Part shown: one piece after another, positions 11,936 through 23,228 of the stretch | How positions within the stretch are numbered: position 1 is the first letter of the stretch | Layout: each line of letters begins with the position of its first letter | Origin: Hymenopus coronatus | Lineage: Eukaryota > Arthropoda > Insecta > Mantodea > Hymenopodidae | Direction: 5' to 3' | Assembly: GCA_030762935.1 (NCBI GenBank) | Contig: CM060900.1 | Span: 385,138,132-385,202,131 of the forward strand | DNA: 64,000 bases | Made by a program: the position numbers and the translations under genes | The notes under the pieces: model-generated | Database searches by the model: none | Seen by the model: the letters and a program-made list of their open reading frames with translations, nothing else | What the model was told of the DNA's origin: nothing

Positions 11936-12840
11936 TCCCCTCCGATAAGAGTCCGTCTTGACCATATGTTAAAATATATTTAAGATGTTACATATTATTC
12001 TAAAGGTTATGTTTTTATGCCTTTTATGTATCTTGTTTGTGGGCCTTTTTAAACTATGTGTTATGTGTTGAAATATTAAGAAATAAGTCCAAATTAAGCA
12101 ATTAGGTAAAATTGTGTATGTATGTATACATATAATCCCTTGCCCATGTCATTCATTCGTCTTTCTCCTCGGATTTTCCTGACACTAGCACCACCTAGTC
12201 CAAGACTTTCTTTAACCCAACTGATAAGCCGGAGTTACAACTACCCTTATTCAGTATCTCGTCATTGGAGAAAACAAATCCGGTGTTGTTTTTTTGTTTT
12301 TTTAAATTGTGATATATCCGAAAATGGCATTGTGTGCAAAATGTACCTTAGACATATTAAATTCAAGAACAAATGAGGCAACTGGACCTACGTTAATTTG
12401 TATTTAACATAACGTAGGGAAATGCTAAAATAGCTGTAATTCAAATAAACATGCCATTCTAGTTTCTTCAGTTGTAATAGGGTACATAAACAGAACCACT
12501 AATAGAATTTCAAAACTAGACGCTGAATTTCTTGTGTTTGCACTAGTGTAGCTTAATCAGATTCTTTACCCAATTCGTAAACACTGGAAGCTACAATTAA
12601 TAAAGAACTCAGTGCTCCAGCAGGTGCCCAAAAAATGTAATAAATTACTGTTTATTCACCTAAGCATTAAAACATTCCCTTTTTAACTCCTCTACCATAA
12701 TGCAGCTTACTAGCTGCTTTCATCTAAAGTAATTAAGCTGATTAATTCCTCTTTTCATTCGAGCTATCGGGTGTTGTTTCATTTGGAAGCTTTCCTCTCT
12801 AAAAGATGTGTTCTATTCACAAGACTTTCGGTATCTCTTC
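11936..12840. other. AT-rich intergenic DNA, no feature recognised
   Basis: Nothing supportable on either strand. Confidence 0.4.
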
Positions 12841-12844
12841 TAAA

Positions 12845-13685
12845 AACAAATTATTGTTATAAAAGATTATTATATTATCTAAATAATAATCAAGACAAAA
12901 ATTACCAGAGGTGGTCTTATTACATAGTTCCTTATAAGCTAAGGGAAACACACTAGGATAAACCGATAGTCCAATCTTTTAAAAACTGTCAATGCGTGAT
13001 TTACATTGAAATTGACCTTTCCATGTTCGGAGTAAAACAAAAGAGATAGAAAATGAATAAAGAATTCTCGTTCGAGAAAAGTTAGGTTTTTAGAATTCAA
13101 ATCTATAATATGGAATATCTCGGAAATGGCTAGTTATAGAACGAAGCTGTGTATGACATAAGCCAATGCTTTTCTATCTGTTTCTGTTTACCATAATGCA
13201 AAACTCATTCACAATGCAGAGAAATTTATGGGCTATACCAAAGAAGTTTACTATATACATTTAATTTGTAATTTAAATATCTTTACTGTGCCGCATTTTA
13301 ATTGAAATCGTAAGAGCCATTTTTAATAAAATTGAACCTTCCAAAAATTGTTCCTGTAAAGGTTAGTTTGGGTTTGAAGATTCTGAAATTAAATACCAAG
13401 CTTGGAATTTAACCGACTTTAGTTTTACAGCTATGCTGCCCACAGACATATCTTCATACATGGACTTTTTTCTACAAATGCTATTACTCAAGGGTATCCA
13501 AGGTATGTTTTTATGATGAAATCTTGGTATCGAATTTTTCGGTGGAATACAATAGTTTCTCTACCTACCATGTATAATGTATGTACGTGCTGGCAAAATT
13601 AAACAAAAAAATCATATGTGTTCCGTTCATATGTATTTCTCTATCTGTTCTGCAAATCAAACTATTCTTACATAAGATTATTTTT
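12845..13685 (+). repeat. Family A repeat, unit 1 of a second head-to-tail pair
   Basis: Landmarks in order: TATAAAAGATTATTATATTATC, GGTGGTCTTATTACATAG, GATAGTCCAATCTTTTAAAA, GGAGTAAAACAAAAGAGAT, GGAATATCTCGGAAATGG, GTTCCTGTAAAGG, GCTATGCTGCCCACAGAC, TTTCTCTACCTACCATG and TACATAAGATTATTTTT. The last landmark is the junction into the next unit. Confidence 0.8.
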
Positions 13686-14425
13686 TATTTACATCATGCT
13701 AATCAAGATAAACGTTAGGAGAAGTTGTCTTCATATTTAGTCCCTTATGCTAGGCTAAAGTGACAGTCAAATCTTTTAAAAACTGTCACTATGGGATTGA
13801 TATTGAAATTCAATTCCTTTACCATTGCGAGGAATAAAGCAAAAGCGATATGAACTGGAATAGGCTTTCCCGTTTGAGAAACCTGTAGCAGAAAATAATT
13901 CGAAAATTGTTATTTCTACAAAAAATAATTGTGTTTGGTATAAATTATATGTTTGAACGAGAACTACAGATTTTGTGCAATAAGTTTTGTCCGTCTCTTA
14001 CGGTTTACCAGTTATACAAAAGTAATTCAAAATGAAGAGAATTTCAGGACTCCTGGATGTGTATCTTTTTTCCATGTGAATATCAACAATATACGACCGT
14101 TTTATCAAAATCGTTGCAGCCGTTTCTTCACAAAATAAAAAATTTGAAAAATCTACCATGTAAAGTTTATTAAGGGGTGGGTATTTTCCTGAAAATCTTC
14201 GTGTCACATCTTTGGAGGTTACTGAATTTATATACCAACTTTGATATTAAAACTGACCTTTTTTCAGTTATGCTGTTTAAGAGCTCACACATACCCACCT
14301 GGAAATGAGTTTTTATTCATAGTACCTCAAAATTATATATCTTTTCGGTGAAATCACGGTATCAAATTTTTTGTCCACCTACTCTGGACATTGTTCATAT
14401 GTGCTTGAGAAAGTAAAAAAAGTGT
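13686..14425 (+). repeat. Family A repeat, unit 2 of a second head-to-tail pair
   Basis: It continues directly from 12,845-13,685 with ACATCATGCTAATCAAGAT, repeats the landmarks (AGTCAAATCTTTTAAAAACTG, GGTTTACCAGTTATACAAAA, TTTTATCAAAATCGTTGC, CTACCATGTAAAG, CTTCGTGTCACATCTTTGGA, CGGTGAAATCACGG) and ends near TCCACCTACTCTGG. The period to unit 1 is again about 0.8 kb. Confidence 0.8.
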
Positions 14426-15204
14426 AATTTGGTGTCTTCTTAAAGGTCCTTCCTACGGTCAGGTATTCAACAAAAATATATCTTACAATATGAATGCAGC
14501 TTAATATACTCCATTACTCATTATTCTCGTTTCTAAAACGTAAGCAAGCTGATGAGGTATGGTTTTCATAAGCTTGTTGTTTCCGTGTTCAGCAAAACCT
14601 GCCGGTCCTCTCATGTTGTTGCTTTAAATACATACACCCTTCTGTCTCACCCTCTTCTCAAAGTTTCCCCTAAACTGTCATTCTCCCACAAATACAGCTC
14701 TCTCCGTAACTCGGCTCTATCTCCCAAAATCGCACCCTCCTTTGTCTATTTCTCCTCTCTTTGTGTATGTAACGTTCACCGCCAATTCAACTACATTTTC
14801 TATCATATTAACAGCATTTGAAACTTAAGTAAAACGCACCAATGCGTAATTAAGGACTCTTCATTTTACTTTGGATACCTACTGAAGTACACTCTTCCCC
14901 ACGGTAACCAAATGCAAACAATAAAGGCAGAATAAAGATTTGGTTTTTAACACACATACATGTCGCTCATAAGTCTAAAACATGATTTCTCCTAATTCCA
15001 GACGTACTTTAGCTTTCTTGTTGTGTAGCTTTGATGACGAATTTACCAAACAACGGCATCTGCCATGTTCAGATCATTTGCAAACGGACACCCCCACCAT
15101 TTCCAATGTCATAGTTGCGGATGATAGCTTGATAAGAAATGCTCAAGAACATCTACGATACAACATCTGTTTCTACATTGTAATTCAATTAATTAGACCC
15201 TCTA
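14426..15204. other. AT-rich DNA with a pyrimidine-rich patch, no feature recognised
   Basis: The frame at 14,552-14,821 lies in a C/T-rich patch (14,590-14,770) and has no motif. The rest is featureless. Confidence 0.4.
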
Positions 15205-15396
15205 TGATACCTGTTTATATTTAGCTGACATATGTACTTAATAAACTGAGGCAAGAGTGGTCACATCGTTATCGCTCCACCAACACATATACAACCTCAA
15301 TGATACCTGTTTATATTTAACTGGCATATGTGCTTGTTAAACTGAGGCAAGAGTGGTCACATCGTTATCGCTCCACCAACACATATACAACCTCAA
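15205..15396. repeat. Tandem duplication, two copies of 96 bp
   Basis: Units at 15,205-15,300 and 15,301-15,396 both begin TGATACCTGTTTATATTTA and end CACATATACAACCTCAA. Only a handful of differences lie near the middle of the first half (AGCTGACATATGTACTTAAT against AACTGGCATATGTGCTTGTT). The high identity points to a recent event compared with the decayed repeats around it. Confidence 0.95.
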
Positions 15397-15399
15397 TGC

Positions 15400-16050
15400 A
15401 GGTACAGAAGAGTTTAATGATCAATATTACATGAATATTTGTTTCAGTTGCAGAAGTACAGCTTTACTTATTAAGAATATTATGTTTTCAAATTGATTAA
15501 TTGAGCGTGGTACACACAAGACATACTTATTTATTTTCCCTGAGACCGCAAGACGGAATGCGTAAACTATAGTGGGCGGGCCTTGCTATAACAAATATTG
15601 TATTGGAACTGATTTTGAATGTTTTCTCCAACACCAATTATCCCACACTGCTAGCTCAGTAGGCCATGTATTGAAGTGTGAAAACGTTGGAGCAAAACGG
15701 AGAGTCTATTCTGACAGACGTTGTTCATTTTCGGTACAGTTAAAACCAGACAGAATGGGACGCTGAGAACCACAGCAGTTAAAGCGCCTCCATTTCATTT
15801 TATTACTTTCCTCAGTTGAGGGCTGCCATGTAGACAAAGTATAACTACACAATTAACATTTTTAAAAATAATTTACAATTCTAAAAATAAATCGTATAAC
15901 TAAGTACAGGTAACATAAAATTAGAAATGATAAACTACAAATCTAATACAATTAGCACATATAAATCTTCTCAAAAACACTTCAGTAATTTCAGAATTAC
16001 ACAACAAAATTTAATGAATTTTTATAGCACCAGCATTAAAACAATTAAAT
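15400..16050. other. AT-rich intergenic DNA, no feature recognised
   Basis: A somewhat GC-richer patch at 15,540-15,800 contains a chance 64-codon frame without motifs. The remainder is A/T-rich. Confidence 0.4.
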
Positions 16051-16054
16051 TTCC

Positions 16055-16640
16055 TCGAGCTCGGCTATTGCTCTGTTTTGAAAAGTAGGCGGATTGTTTT
16101 CTTCCTTCTTTATTGCCAAATTTAACTCAAGCATTAATTCCTCTAATTTCTCTCCCCTTTCATCCATTATTTTACTATTTCAATGACATTACAATCAATA
16201 ATATATATTATTCTTGATCTATAAAATAACGTATTACTTCTTCTTATTTTGTCTAGACATGTGTCTATAGACTGACTGTACTGAAAATATTGATTAACCG
16301 GTACAAATTTCCCTGACTTGCATGTAATTTAAATGCAATTTATTAACGTGGCTGGCATTAAATTGCATTATCTGCACAATTTGTAGGTTTGAATTGTTGA
16401 CTATGATACCAGCCATTGGTCGCTCTCCAAATACTATTGTTCGAGATGTCAGCGGTACTTAGGCTGAAATCCCACCGATTGTATATGGTTCTTGTATACA
16501 TACAGTATCTATTCTCAAATCTTCAATAAGTTTCTTTATTTCCTGCATAACTAACCCACCACGTTGGACATTGTTTTGCGCAGTGGTTTAAAATATGACC
16601 TGCCATTGTTAGTGTTTAGGAATCCATTTCTTCTGAGCTT
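16055..16640 (-). pseudogene. Decayed LINE ORF2 endonuclease domain (jockey/R1/I-like)
   Basis: Read on the minus strand from about 16,590 downward: VMQEIKKLIEDLRIDTVCIQ, then EPYTIGG (around 16,473-16,502), GERPMAGIIVNNSNLQIVQI, SIDTCLDKIRRS, and near 16,090-16,165 DERGEKLEELMLELNL with NPPTFQNR. These match the order of the APE-type endonuclease of jockey/R1/I LINEs: 'CIQEPY', a strand with 'aGIxVxN', a 'YFQYSxSIxxxLxxL' helix, then 'xxRGxxLxxLxxxxxL...N...PTF'. Stops and shifts break it. The region just upstream on the minus strand (16,640-17,040) may be the ORF1 end but is too decayed to call. Confidence 0.75.
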
Positions 16641-17040
16641 AGAACAATTTACTTTGTTATCATACTGTTCCACAGTTATCTGACACCTCACTGGAGCTCT
16701 TCTTTCGTTAATTTTGAATATTTCTCTATGCTTACTTTGTGTAGGTTTTTATATGCTATTATAGTTGTTTTTTTCCCATTGCCATTTAAGTCTTTTGCTG
16801 TAAAAACAAGCCAAAAATATTGTCCAACAATTTGTATTGTTTTGTTTTTCTTGTCACATTGGTAATAGAAGTAGCTTGTTTTGGTTTAAATGGTGTTGCA
16901 TTAATATTGGTTATAACTGGTGGCGTTTCTGTTTTCTTTTCGGTTTTCCTAACAAAATCCGAACCGTTGTATTTAATACAAACTTAGCAATTAGGTCAAC
17001 TCTGATTAGGATCATACACAGCCTTTCCACAACATAAAAT

Positions 17041-17380
17041 AAAACCTTATAAATCTCATCAGCAAAATTCTACTGATTATGCGCCAGAGAAACCTTCAAA
17101 GAAAAACAAGATTTTGGAACATGGAGGACCCCGCTTAAGTTGAATGGTCAAGAAGACTCTACATTCTTCCGGCCCAGGGAAATTCTCTGGCGAGAGTCAT
17201 TAATCCCACTGATTCCAACCAGGAACTACAAATGGGAGTATTTTTGGGAAATTTGATCCAGTCGTCTGTTTAGCATCTCCGAACCAGAACTCAAAGAAAC
17301 AACTAAATATAAAAAAAATTGAGTAGCACTCTGTATCACCATTTCCAGAGGTTGCTCAGGAGCCCTCGTAAAGCGAAAAG
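17041..17380. other. Possible 5' part of the Ty3/Gypsy relic, not assignable
   Basis: This stretch is less A/T-rich than its left neighbour and resembles the following Gypsy relic in base composition. No protease or gag motif could be read. Confidence 0.3.
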
Positions 17381-18715
17381 CAACAGTTATTTGATGCTAT
17401 CGAGGAATCCCAGGACATCCTCATCCTATTAGCAAAAGACGTATTGGACGCACAGTAGTTTCCAGTCTGGACCAGATATCAGAGTAGAACAAGTGGCACT
17501 TCACCTTGGGGGAAGGCAGGAGTTTCAACTAAAAATTCATCGCGGCAGATCAAAGCAACTCCCTTTTGGTCTCTGCAATGCACCGACGACGTACCAGAAA
17601 CGAATCGAATCCTTCTTGATGAGAAGCGTCACATAATGCATTTGCTCTTTTAATTCAATGAGACTAACTGACTAACTTGAGGAAGGCCAACTTCAACTTA
17701 AACCCCAATACGCGTTAGTCAGGTGTTTCTGAAAGAATCGCGATATGTGGGTAACAGTGTCAATCCTGAAGCAATAGTTCAAGAATTCCAGAAGTTGCAG
17801 ACCGACAAGAAGTCACCTGAGCAATATATTTAAATAAGAACTATGAGGATTTGTGAGTCTGTGATCACACTACCAAAAGTTTGTGACCTAATATGCAAGC
17901 ATCTTTAAATCAATGTGATAACTGACGCAAGGAAACTTTTCAGTCTTTTGACCTATCTAAGGGAGTCTTCCAGACCCTGAAGGTCGCACTGTGAACCACC
18001 TAGTTTCTGGGATACCCTTTCCGAGTTAGTTCATCGCAGACACGGATACGAGTGATATGGACATGGAGATAACTGTTGTGAAAACTAGTAGGAGAAAAGA
18101 GGGTACTGGCCCTGCTAGAATACAACCCTATTTGAAGTCGAACGGAACTACTAAGCGACAGCGAAAGAGATGCTTGTCGCTGTAAAAACTCTGAATCAGT
18201 ACCACAAATACATTTTCAGATATGAGGCTCATTTTTCAACGGATCCGTGTGGTCAGAAGTCATTGCGGGGCTTTCGTAATTTAAAAGCATAGAAGGCCTA
18301 CTGGGTCAAACGGCTATAGCTTTATTGGAGAGAACCGGGAAGGAAAACATTCCTTTTCCATTGCGGCAGACCATGTCACAACAACGCAACCACTGAGTAA
18401 AGGTCAAGGCGATAGGTTTACAGCCCTACACCAGTTCACGGTCCAACCTGTGGTCGGTTGAGAAAAGGGAACTTTGAGACTACAGCAAAGTATTATTCAT
18501 GTAAAGAGTTCATCCTAATGAAGGAAGGCTCGGTGAATGACATGCGTAGCGGACTTTAGCCCCAGAGGCTCGATCTATAAGAGCTCAATTGGATTCTGGG
18601 GTGGTGTGGAACAATTTCCGAAACAGAGTATAGGATATCACAGACTGATCTGTAAGTGTAAAATATGAAGAGGATCTTCGAGGAGACTATTCTGGTACTA
18701 ACGAAAACACCTCGC
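17381..18715 (+). pseudogene. Decayed Ty3/Gypsy retrotransposon pol (reverse transcriptase to RNase H)
   Basis: Motifs follow one another on the plus strand in shifting frames. VSSLDQISE (17,458 on) stands where 'xSxLDLxSGYWQ' is expected, and PFGLCNAPTTYQ (17,562 on) is the hallmark RT motif. LRKANFNLNP (near 17,677) matches 'L..AxLKLxPxKC'. Then come GVFQTLK (near 17,965), FIADTDTSD (18,030 on) matching the RNase H start 'FIxxTDASD', ERDxxxVAVKTLNQYHKYIF (18,160-18,225) and REGKHS (near 18,340), and decayed linker and integrase-side sequence to about 18,715. The catalytic YVDD block is not readable and there are many stops, so it is a fossil. No LTRs were identified. Confidence 0.83.
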
Positions 18716-18861
18716 ATAAATAAAATCCTTAAGAAAGCATATCACCGAATCTATTTATTGCATTTTTGAAGCAATGTGGTGCTAGCAGTGCATCATTTAC
18801 GCAGCAAATTGTGAGCCCTAGTCGTGCAGTGTGAGTAGATAGGTATTGTATGCACGGCCAC

Positions 18862-19012
18862 TTTTTGAAAATCGGCTTTTTATATACAAAGAACAGTAAA
18901 TCCTCCCCCCCTGTTCTAAAAATCATCTTTTTGTATACAAATAAATGTAAAGCCCCAGTTCTAAAAATCAACCTTTTGTATACAAATAGCCGTAATATCA
19001 GAAAGCCCAATT
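18862..19012. repeat. Minisatellite, three diverged copies of about 50 bp
   Basis: Three units contain GAAAATC-GCTTTTTATATACAAA, CTAAAAATCATCTTTTTGTA and CTAAAAATCAACCTTTTGTA, each followed by TACAAA and a GTAA-plus-C-rich end. On the minus strand it gives a three-fold repeated peptide (LFVYK, two variable residues, IFRTG) inside a 93-codon frame (18,729-19,010). That frame is probably just an effect of the repeat. Confidence 0.85.
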
Positions 19013-19039
19013 TTTAGACAAAACAAAAATGCAACTTTG

Positions 19040-19166
19040 CGCACTTGTCTTATATGGCTTCCACAAACAAGAAAATGAAACTTCGGCCGCCGAGTTTGAA
19101 CACACGACCTTGAGAACCTTAGCCCAGCATATTATCCTTAGATTACGGAGGATAACATCGAGGTCA
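19040..19166 (-). mobile_element. tRNA-derived SINE head fragment
   Basis: On the minus strand: GTTATCCTCCGTAATCTAAGG, ATAATATGCTGGGCTAAGG and TTCTCAAGGTCGTGTGTTCAAACTCGGCGGCC. The GTCGTGTGTTCAAACTC is a good box B, and layout and ending match the SINE at 63,480-63,698 (GGTCGCGCGTTCAAACCCGGCGG). The body beyond the head is lost. Confidence 0.62.
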
Positions 19167-21074
19167 CTGCGTTACTATCCGTAGAACTCAGAAGCTACTA
19201 TTCGTGGTTTCATCTCCGTCTCCCACCTGTTTATTTTCTGCAATGAAAAATGAACACATCTCTTTAATTCATTAAGATTAACCATTATTATCGGCTTTGG
19301 AGAATAAGGATAAAAGCACAGTTCTAAAAAGCAGTTAACAGGAACCTGGCAACAAAGTATAGTGGTTGAAAACAAAATGGCAAAGCTGCTAGTTGCAAAC
19401 GTTTGCTTTACGTTCAAGTAATCTATAACTGCATTATTCTATGTTTAATATAGTATTAATTATTGTATTTGCTGGAATTCAGCACATTTTACATTGCACT
19501 CTGTCTGTCATTAATACCGCCATTTATTCTATTAAATGCTTTTGCATAGCACATAATGCATTGAATTCATTTCCTTTTTATATATTGAGTCCTATTCACA
19601 CATAATGTTGTATTTTTTCCCATTACACGTAATTAAATGTGAAGGATTGTAATTATGTTAAATTCGCTAAACATTTCTAAAATAATTATTTGGGTTTCTT
19701 GTGCTTGATACATTTGAATTTCCTTCTTTTCGAACGATACTCTCTAACATGCAGTAGATATGCTTTCTTGTATCCATTGTAATCTAATGTAAACATCAAA
19801 ACTGTATGTTCGAAGTAAATCTTTATCTTGGTAGTAGTATTAGAGCTTTATAGAGAGAATTCTTTGAATGTGAGCATTTCAAGCGGAATAACATTAATTT
19901 CGTAGGAATGATTTGACAGTTGATATAGATGTATTTCCCTGTTTTATGCTCCACATTTGAAATCAACATTTTATAAATCATTCAGCTATAACATGTCAAT
20001 TGTATTACAGCGTTCCTAAGACGGCGGGAAATATTAGAACGCTATGCGACATAAAAATGACATGTAATTTGCAGCTCTAAAGTATGGGTTTAAACGAAAG
20101 AAGTTCCATTAATCAGTCAAATTTTATATTCGGCAAGGTTATACAAATAATTATGTTCTATAAAGAAAGGTGCACGTTCGTAAACCTATATTGCTCTGCA
20201 ACAACACGCGCTTCAACGAGTTAATGTATCCTAAGCACACTCATTTGCTGTTTGTGATTTAGCTTACATTTTTAAAAAGAAGCACGCAAAATTTTAACAG
20301 GTTTTACTTCTAGTCCACTACTTAATCCAAACACAATAACAAAAAAACAAATTCTAAAAGTGTTTTGAAGTTGCGTTTATAGTATTTTCCCTTTAGTTTA
20401 CAATGACTGCTGAAATATTGTTTTTTCAAACAGCGAGGTGAGTGGTTGGCTGCCATGCTCTCAGAACAGGAGGGGGAGCATTTGAAAAAGTTGGTTCTCA
20501 TAAGCCTGAGAGTTAGATGACTTTTCACGTGGTCAAACACAAGTTGGATATTCATTTTTATGAAAGATTGCATATTTGGAAGTTTTCATAGAACCTAATT
20601 TAAACCAACTCAGGCTAGTTTCATAGATATTACACCAGTTTTCACTTTATTCCGTCCCTCTAGTTCCTCCACTTCAATGCATTTAGTTAGCAAGATACAC
20701 GCTAATCTTATGAAAACTAATAAATGTGAAGAAAGGTATGTTCTCTTCAGGAGTAAATTAACTGTTTGGATCTTGGCCTTTCGTAGCTAATACATGTTGG
20801 TTATATGCATTCCTCAACACTTCCTTTTGCAAAGAAAAGTAAGCGAAAGTGCAACTTTAGCTTAAGACTTTACACCCATATCATATAAATATAATGAGAG
20901 CATTCACATAGAGTCAGGCAACACGCTACCTAACGTACGAGTTTGTACTCTCCAAACTTAATGTTTGGTTGTGCGCGTAGAGAAAGAATTCTACATTGCT
21001 TTCTCCATGCATTGCCAGATTCTGAACAACACACAATTGTGAGTTGAGATTGTAGTACATCTACTCTACAATCA
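19167..21074. other. AT-rich intergenic DNA, no feature recognised
   Basis: Chance frames at 19,175-19,417 and 20,322-20,573 (-) have no motif. No repeats shared with the rest of the window were noticed. Confidence 0.45.
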
Positions 21075-21313
21075 GCCGGTCCCCATGGCCGCGCTCGCCG
21101 CGCTTTGGTGCTTCGTAGCGCTGGGGATCGTGGGTTCGAGTCCCGCCCTGGGCATGGGTGTTATATGTTTGTGTATATGTGTGTGTTGCAAACGTAAGAA
21201 AAACAGCAATCCAGTAATAATACGGCAAAACAAGGTAAAAAAAAAGTAAATAAAAGTAGGGTATACAGTGCCGGAGTCCCGATCAGACTCCGGTACTTTA
21301 ATTAAAAAAAAAA
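21075..21313 (+). mobile_element. tRNA-derived SINE, family E copy 1, with 3' hairpin and poly(A)
   Basis: The head is GCCGGTCCCCATGGCCGC with a box B GGGTTCGAGTCCCGCC. A TG-rich linker, an A-rich middle, then GTGCCGGAGTCCCGA and TCAGACTCCGGTACT follow, which pair as a hairpin (CCGGAGT with ACTCCGG), and poly(A) ends it at 21,313. The copy at 47,174-47,433 has the same order and the same terminal hairpin. This is a full-length element of about 240 bp. An 86-codon antisense frame over it is an artefact. Confidence 0.85.
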
Positions 21314-21581
21314 TATCATGGTGGTGTTCCATTCGGCCGTAGGCGCCAGATACCGATCTGATGTTGAATAATACAATACTGTTTATGTTCTTATTATGAA
21401 CATTTTATACACTTTCATTTCTGACATTACTGGTTATGTTACTAAATGTGAAAAGATTTCCATGTATAATTTACGGATTCAGAAACCTGTGTCAATTTTT
21501 TGCATTAAATGCACAGCTGCATTATGATATGTCGTCCCTCACGTCTGCGTATTATGTTAGCGCAATGTCTTCATTGAGAAT

Positions 21582-21645
21582 GGGGCTTTAGCTCATTTGT
21601 TGGTGTAAGCTTTCCACAACCCCGAAGCCGTGTTCATCCTATAAG
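21582..21645 (+). other. Weak tRNA-like sequence
   Basis: GGGGCTTTAGCTCATTTGTTGG resembles a tRNA 5' end with box A, and GAAGCCGTGTTCATCCTA is a poor box B. It could be another SINE head or chance. Confidence 0.3.
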
Positions 21646-22461
21646 TTTCCACTCACTTGAGTCATTATTTGTTTTTCTACTTCTTCTCTACTTGATCGTC
21701 TTGTTAACTCCCTGGCAATTAATATGATTGTTCGTATTGATAGAATGAGGTTTCATTGTGTAATACGAACACTTTCATTTTCCAACTACAGAAAGTCACT
21801 GGGGGGGGGCATCTTGGTGGTGGTGCTGCTAGCCACTGTGATTGTTGTATCTCGGCGCGAAGAAACCTGGGACATTACCTTCTACTCAACGAATGTCAAA
21901 CCACATTTCGTATTATAGTTTCTGCTCTGTGTTGACATCAATCACTATAGAACTAAACATATGCAAGCAGAATAGATTTCATTACGAGTGATGATACTCA
22001 GCTCTTTGAAATAACAAATTTGGAATTCTGATTTGTATGTGAAACATTTTTTAGCGTCTGAAAATTTTCAATTTAGCATTTATTAGCATTTTGAAGAAAA
22101 ACGTAATTTCAATAAATTTGTTATAATTGGTATTGGTGTTTGAAATAATGCTAAAATGAAATTAAAATCACATTTATAAAAACCTATGTGAGAGGTAAAA
22201 GTTCATTAGGTAAACGTTGAGTTGATTTGAAACTAATTTAGGGTAAAGCACCACATAGGAGGAGATGGAATAATTTGCTCTAAAGCACAAATTAGGAAAA
22301 GGTGAGAATTAAACTTAAGATAAATTATAACGGTAAAACAAGATATTCAAAACAGACTTTGATCATTCCAGTTCATGAGAAGCAACATTGTTTAATTAAA
22401 TCATAGAACTTTCCCCAATAACCGTCATTCTTGTTCGCTTGTTAAAACTAAATCCCATTTA

Positions 22462-22513
<52 letters not shown>

Positions 22514-23150
22514 GTTTCATATCATTCTAATTTTATTTCTTCAAATCTACTGCTGTACTAACGTGTTGACAAAAATAAAATCCTTATTAAAAAAACAAGA
22601 GCAGTTTGATCGAAACTCCAGAAATTGAAATATATCCCTGAGTAAAGTAATCCGCAGCGCAATTTTTCAGCACAGTGATTAAATATGACGGTTCATTCCG
22701 CAACTTATAGGCATAAGGATAGGAAGTGATCTCGAACTGGGTAAAACATTTACTAACTGTGAATGAGATCTCATTTGTGGAGTGCAACTGAGATTATTTT
22801 CCCTCCTTCCAAAATTTAGACTTGAAACGAACCTAATTTATTTTAAATACAATCAACAAGTAAGTTTCATTTATCATGCAAATTTCACTGATTAAGGGAA
22901 ATTTCACTTTCGCGCATTACCTTTCAGTACTTTTTAATGATTATTAGATGCATCACAAACATTCCAAGAGCATAAAAACTCAGGATTTAAAATTTCTGGA
23001 AGAAAATAAATAAAAATAAAACAGTTTCACTTCAAAAAAAATGGTTGATTCTGCTTATATAACGTTATAGTATAATTTTTTACTTTCAGTCAACTTCATA
23101 TTTATTGCACTCTCAAAACACTTAGCCCATAACACTAAAATACAGGTAAG
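21646..23150. other. AT-rich intergenic DNA with microsatellites
   Basis: Contains a 9-G run at 21,801-21,809 and the TA microsatellite at 22,465-22,511. Nothing else is recognised. Confidence 0.45.
22465..22511. repeat. (TA)n microsatellite
   Basis: An uninterrupted AT run of about 47 bases in otherwise unique AT-rich DNA. Confidence 0.95.
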
Positions 23151-23228
23151 GATGGATGGATAGACGGACGGACGGACGGACGGACGGAGGGATGGACGGA
23201 CGGATAGATGCATACGTACGTACGTATG
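23151..23228. repeat. Tetranucleotide microsatellite (GGAT/GGAC/GTAC)
   Basis: Imperfect GGAT then GGAC units, then ACGT-type units. The antisense frames here encode a PSVRPS-like repeat and are artefacts. Confidence 0.95.
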
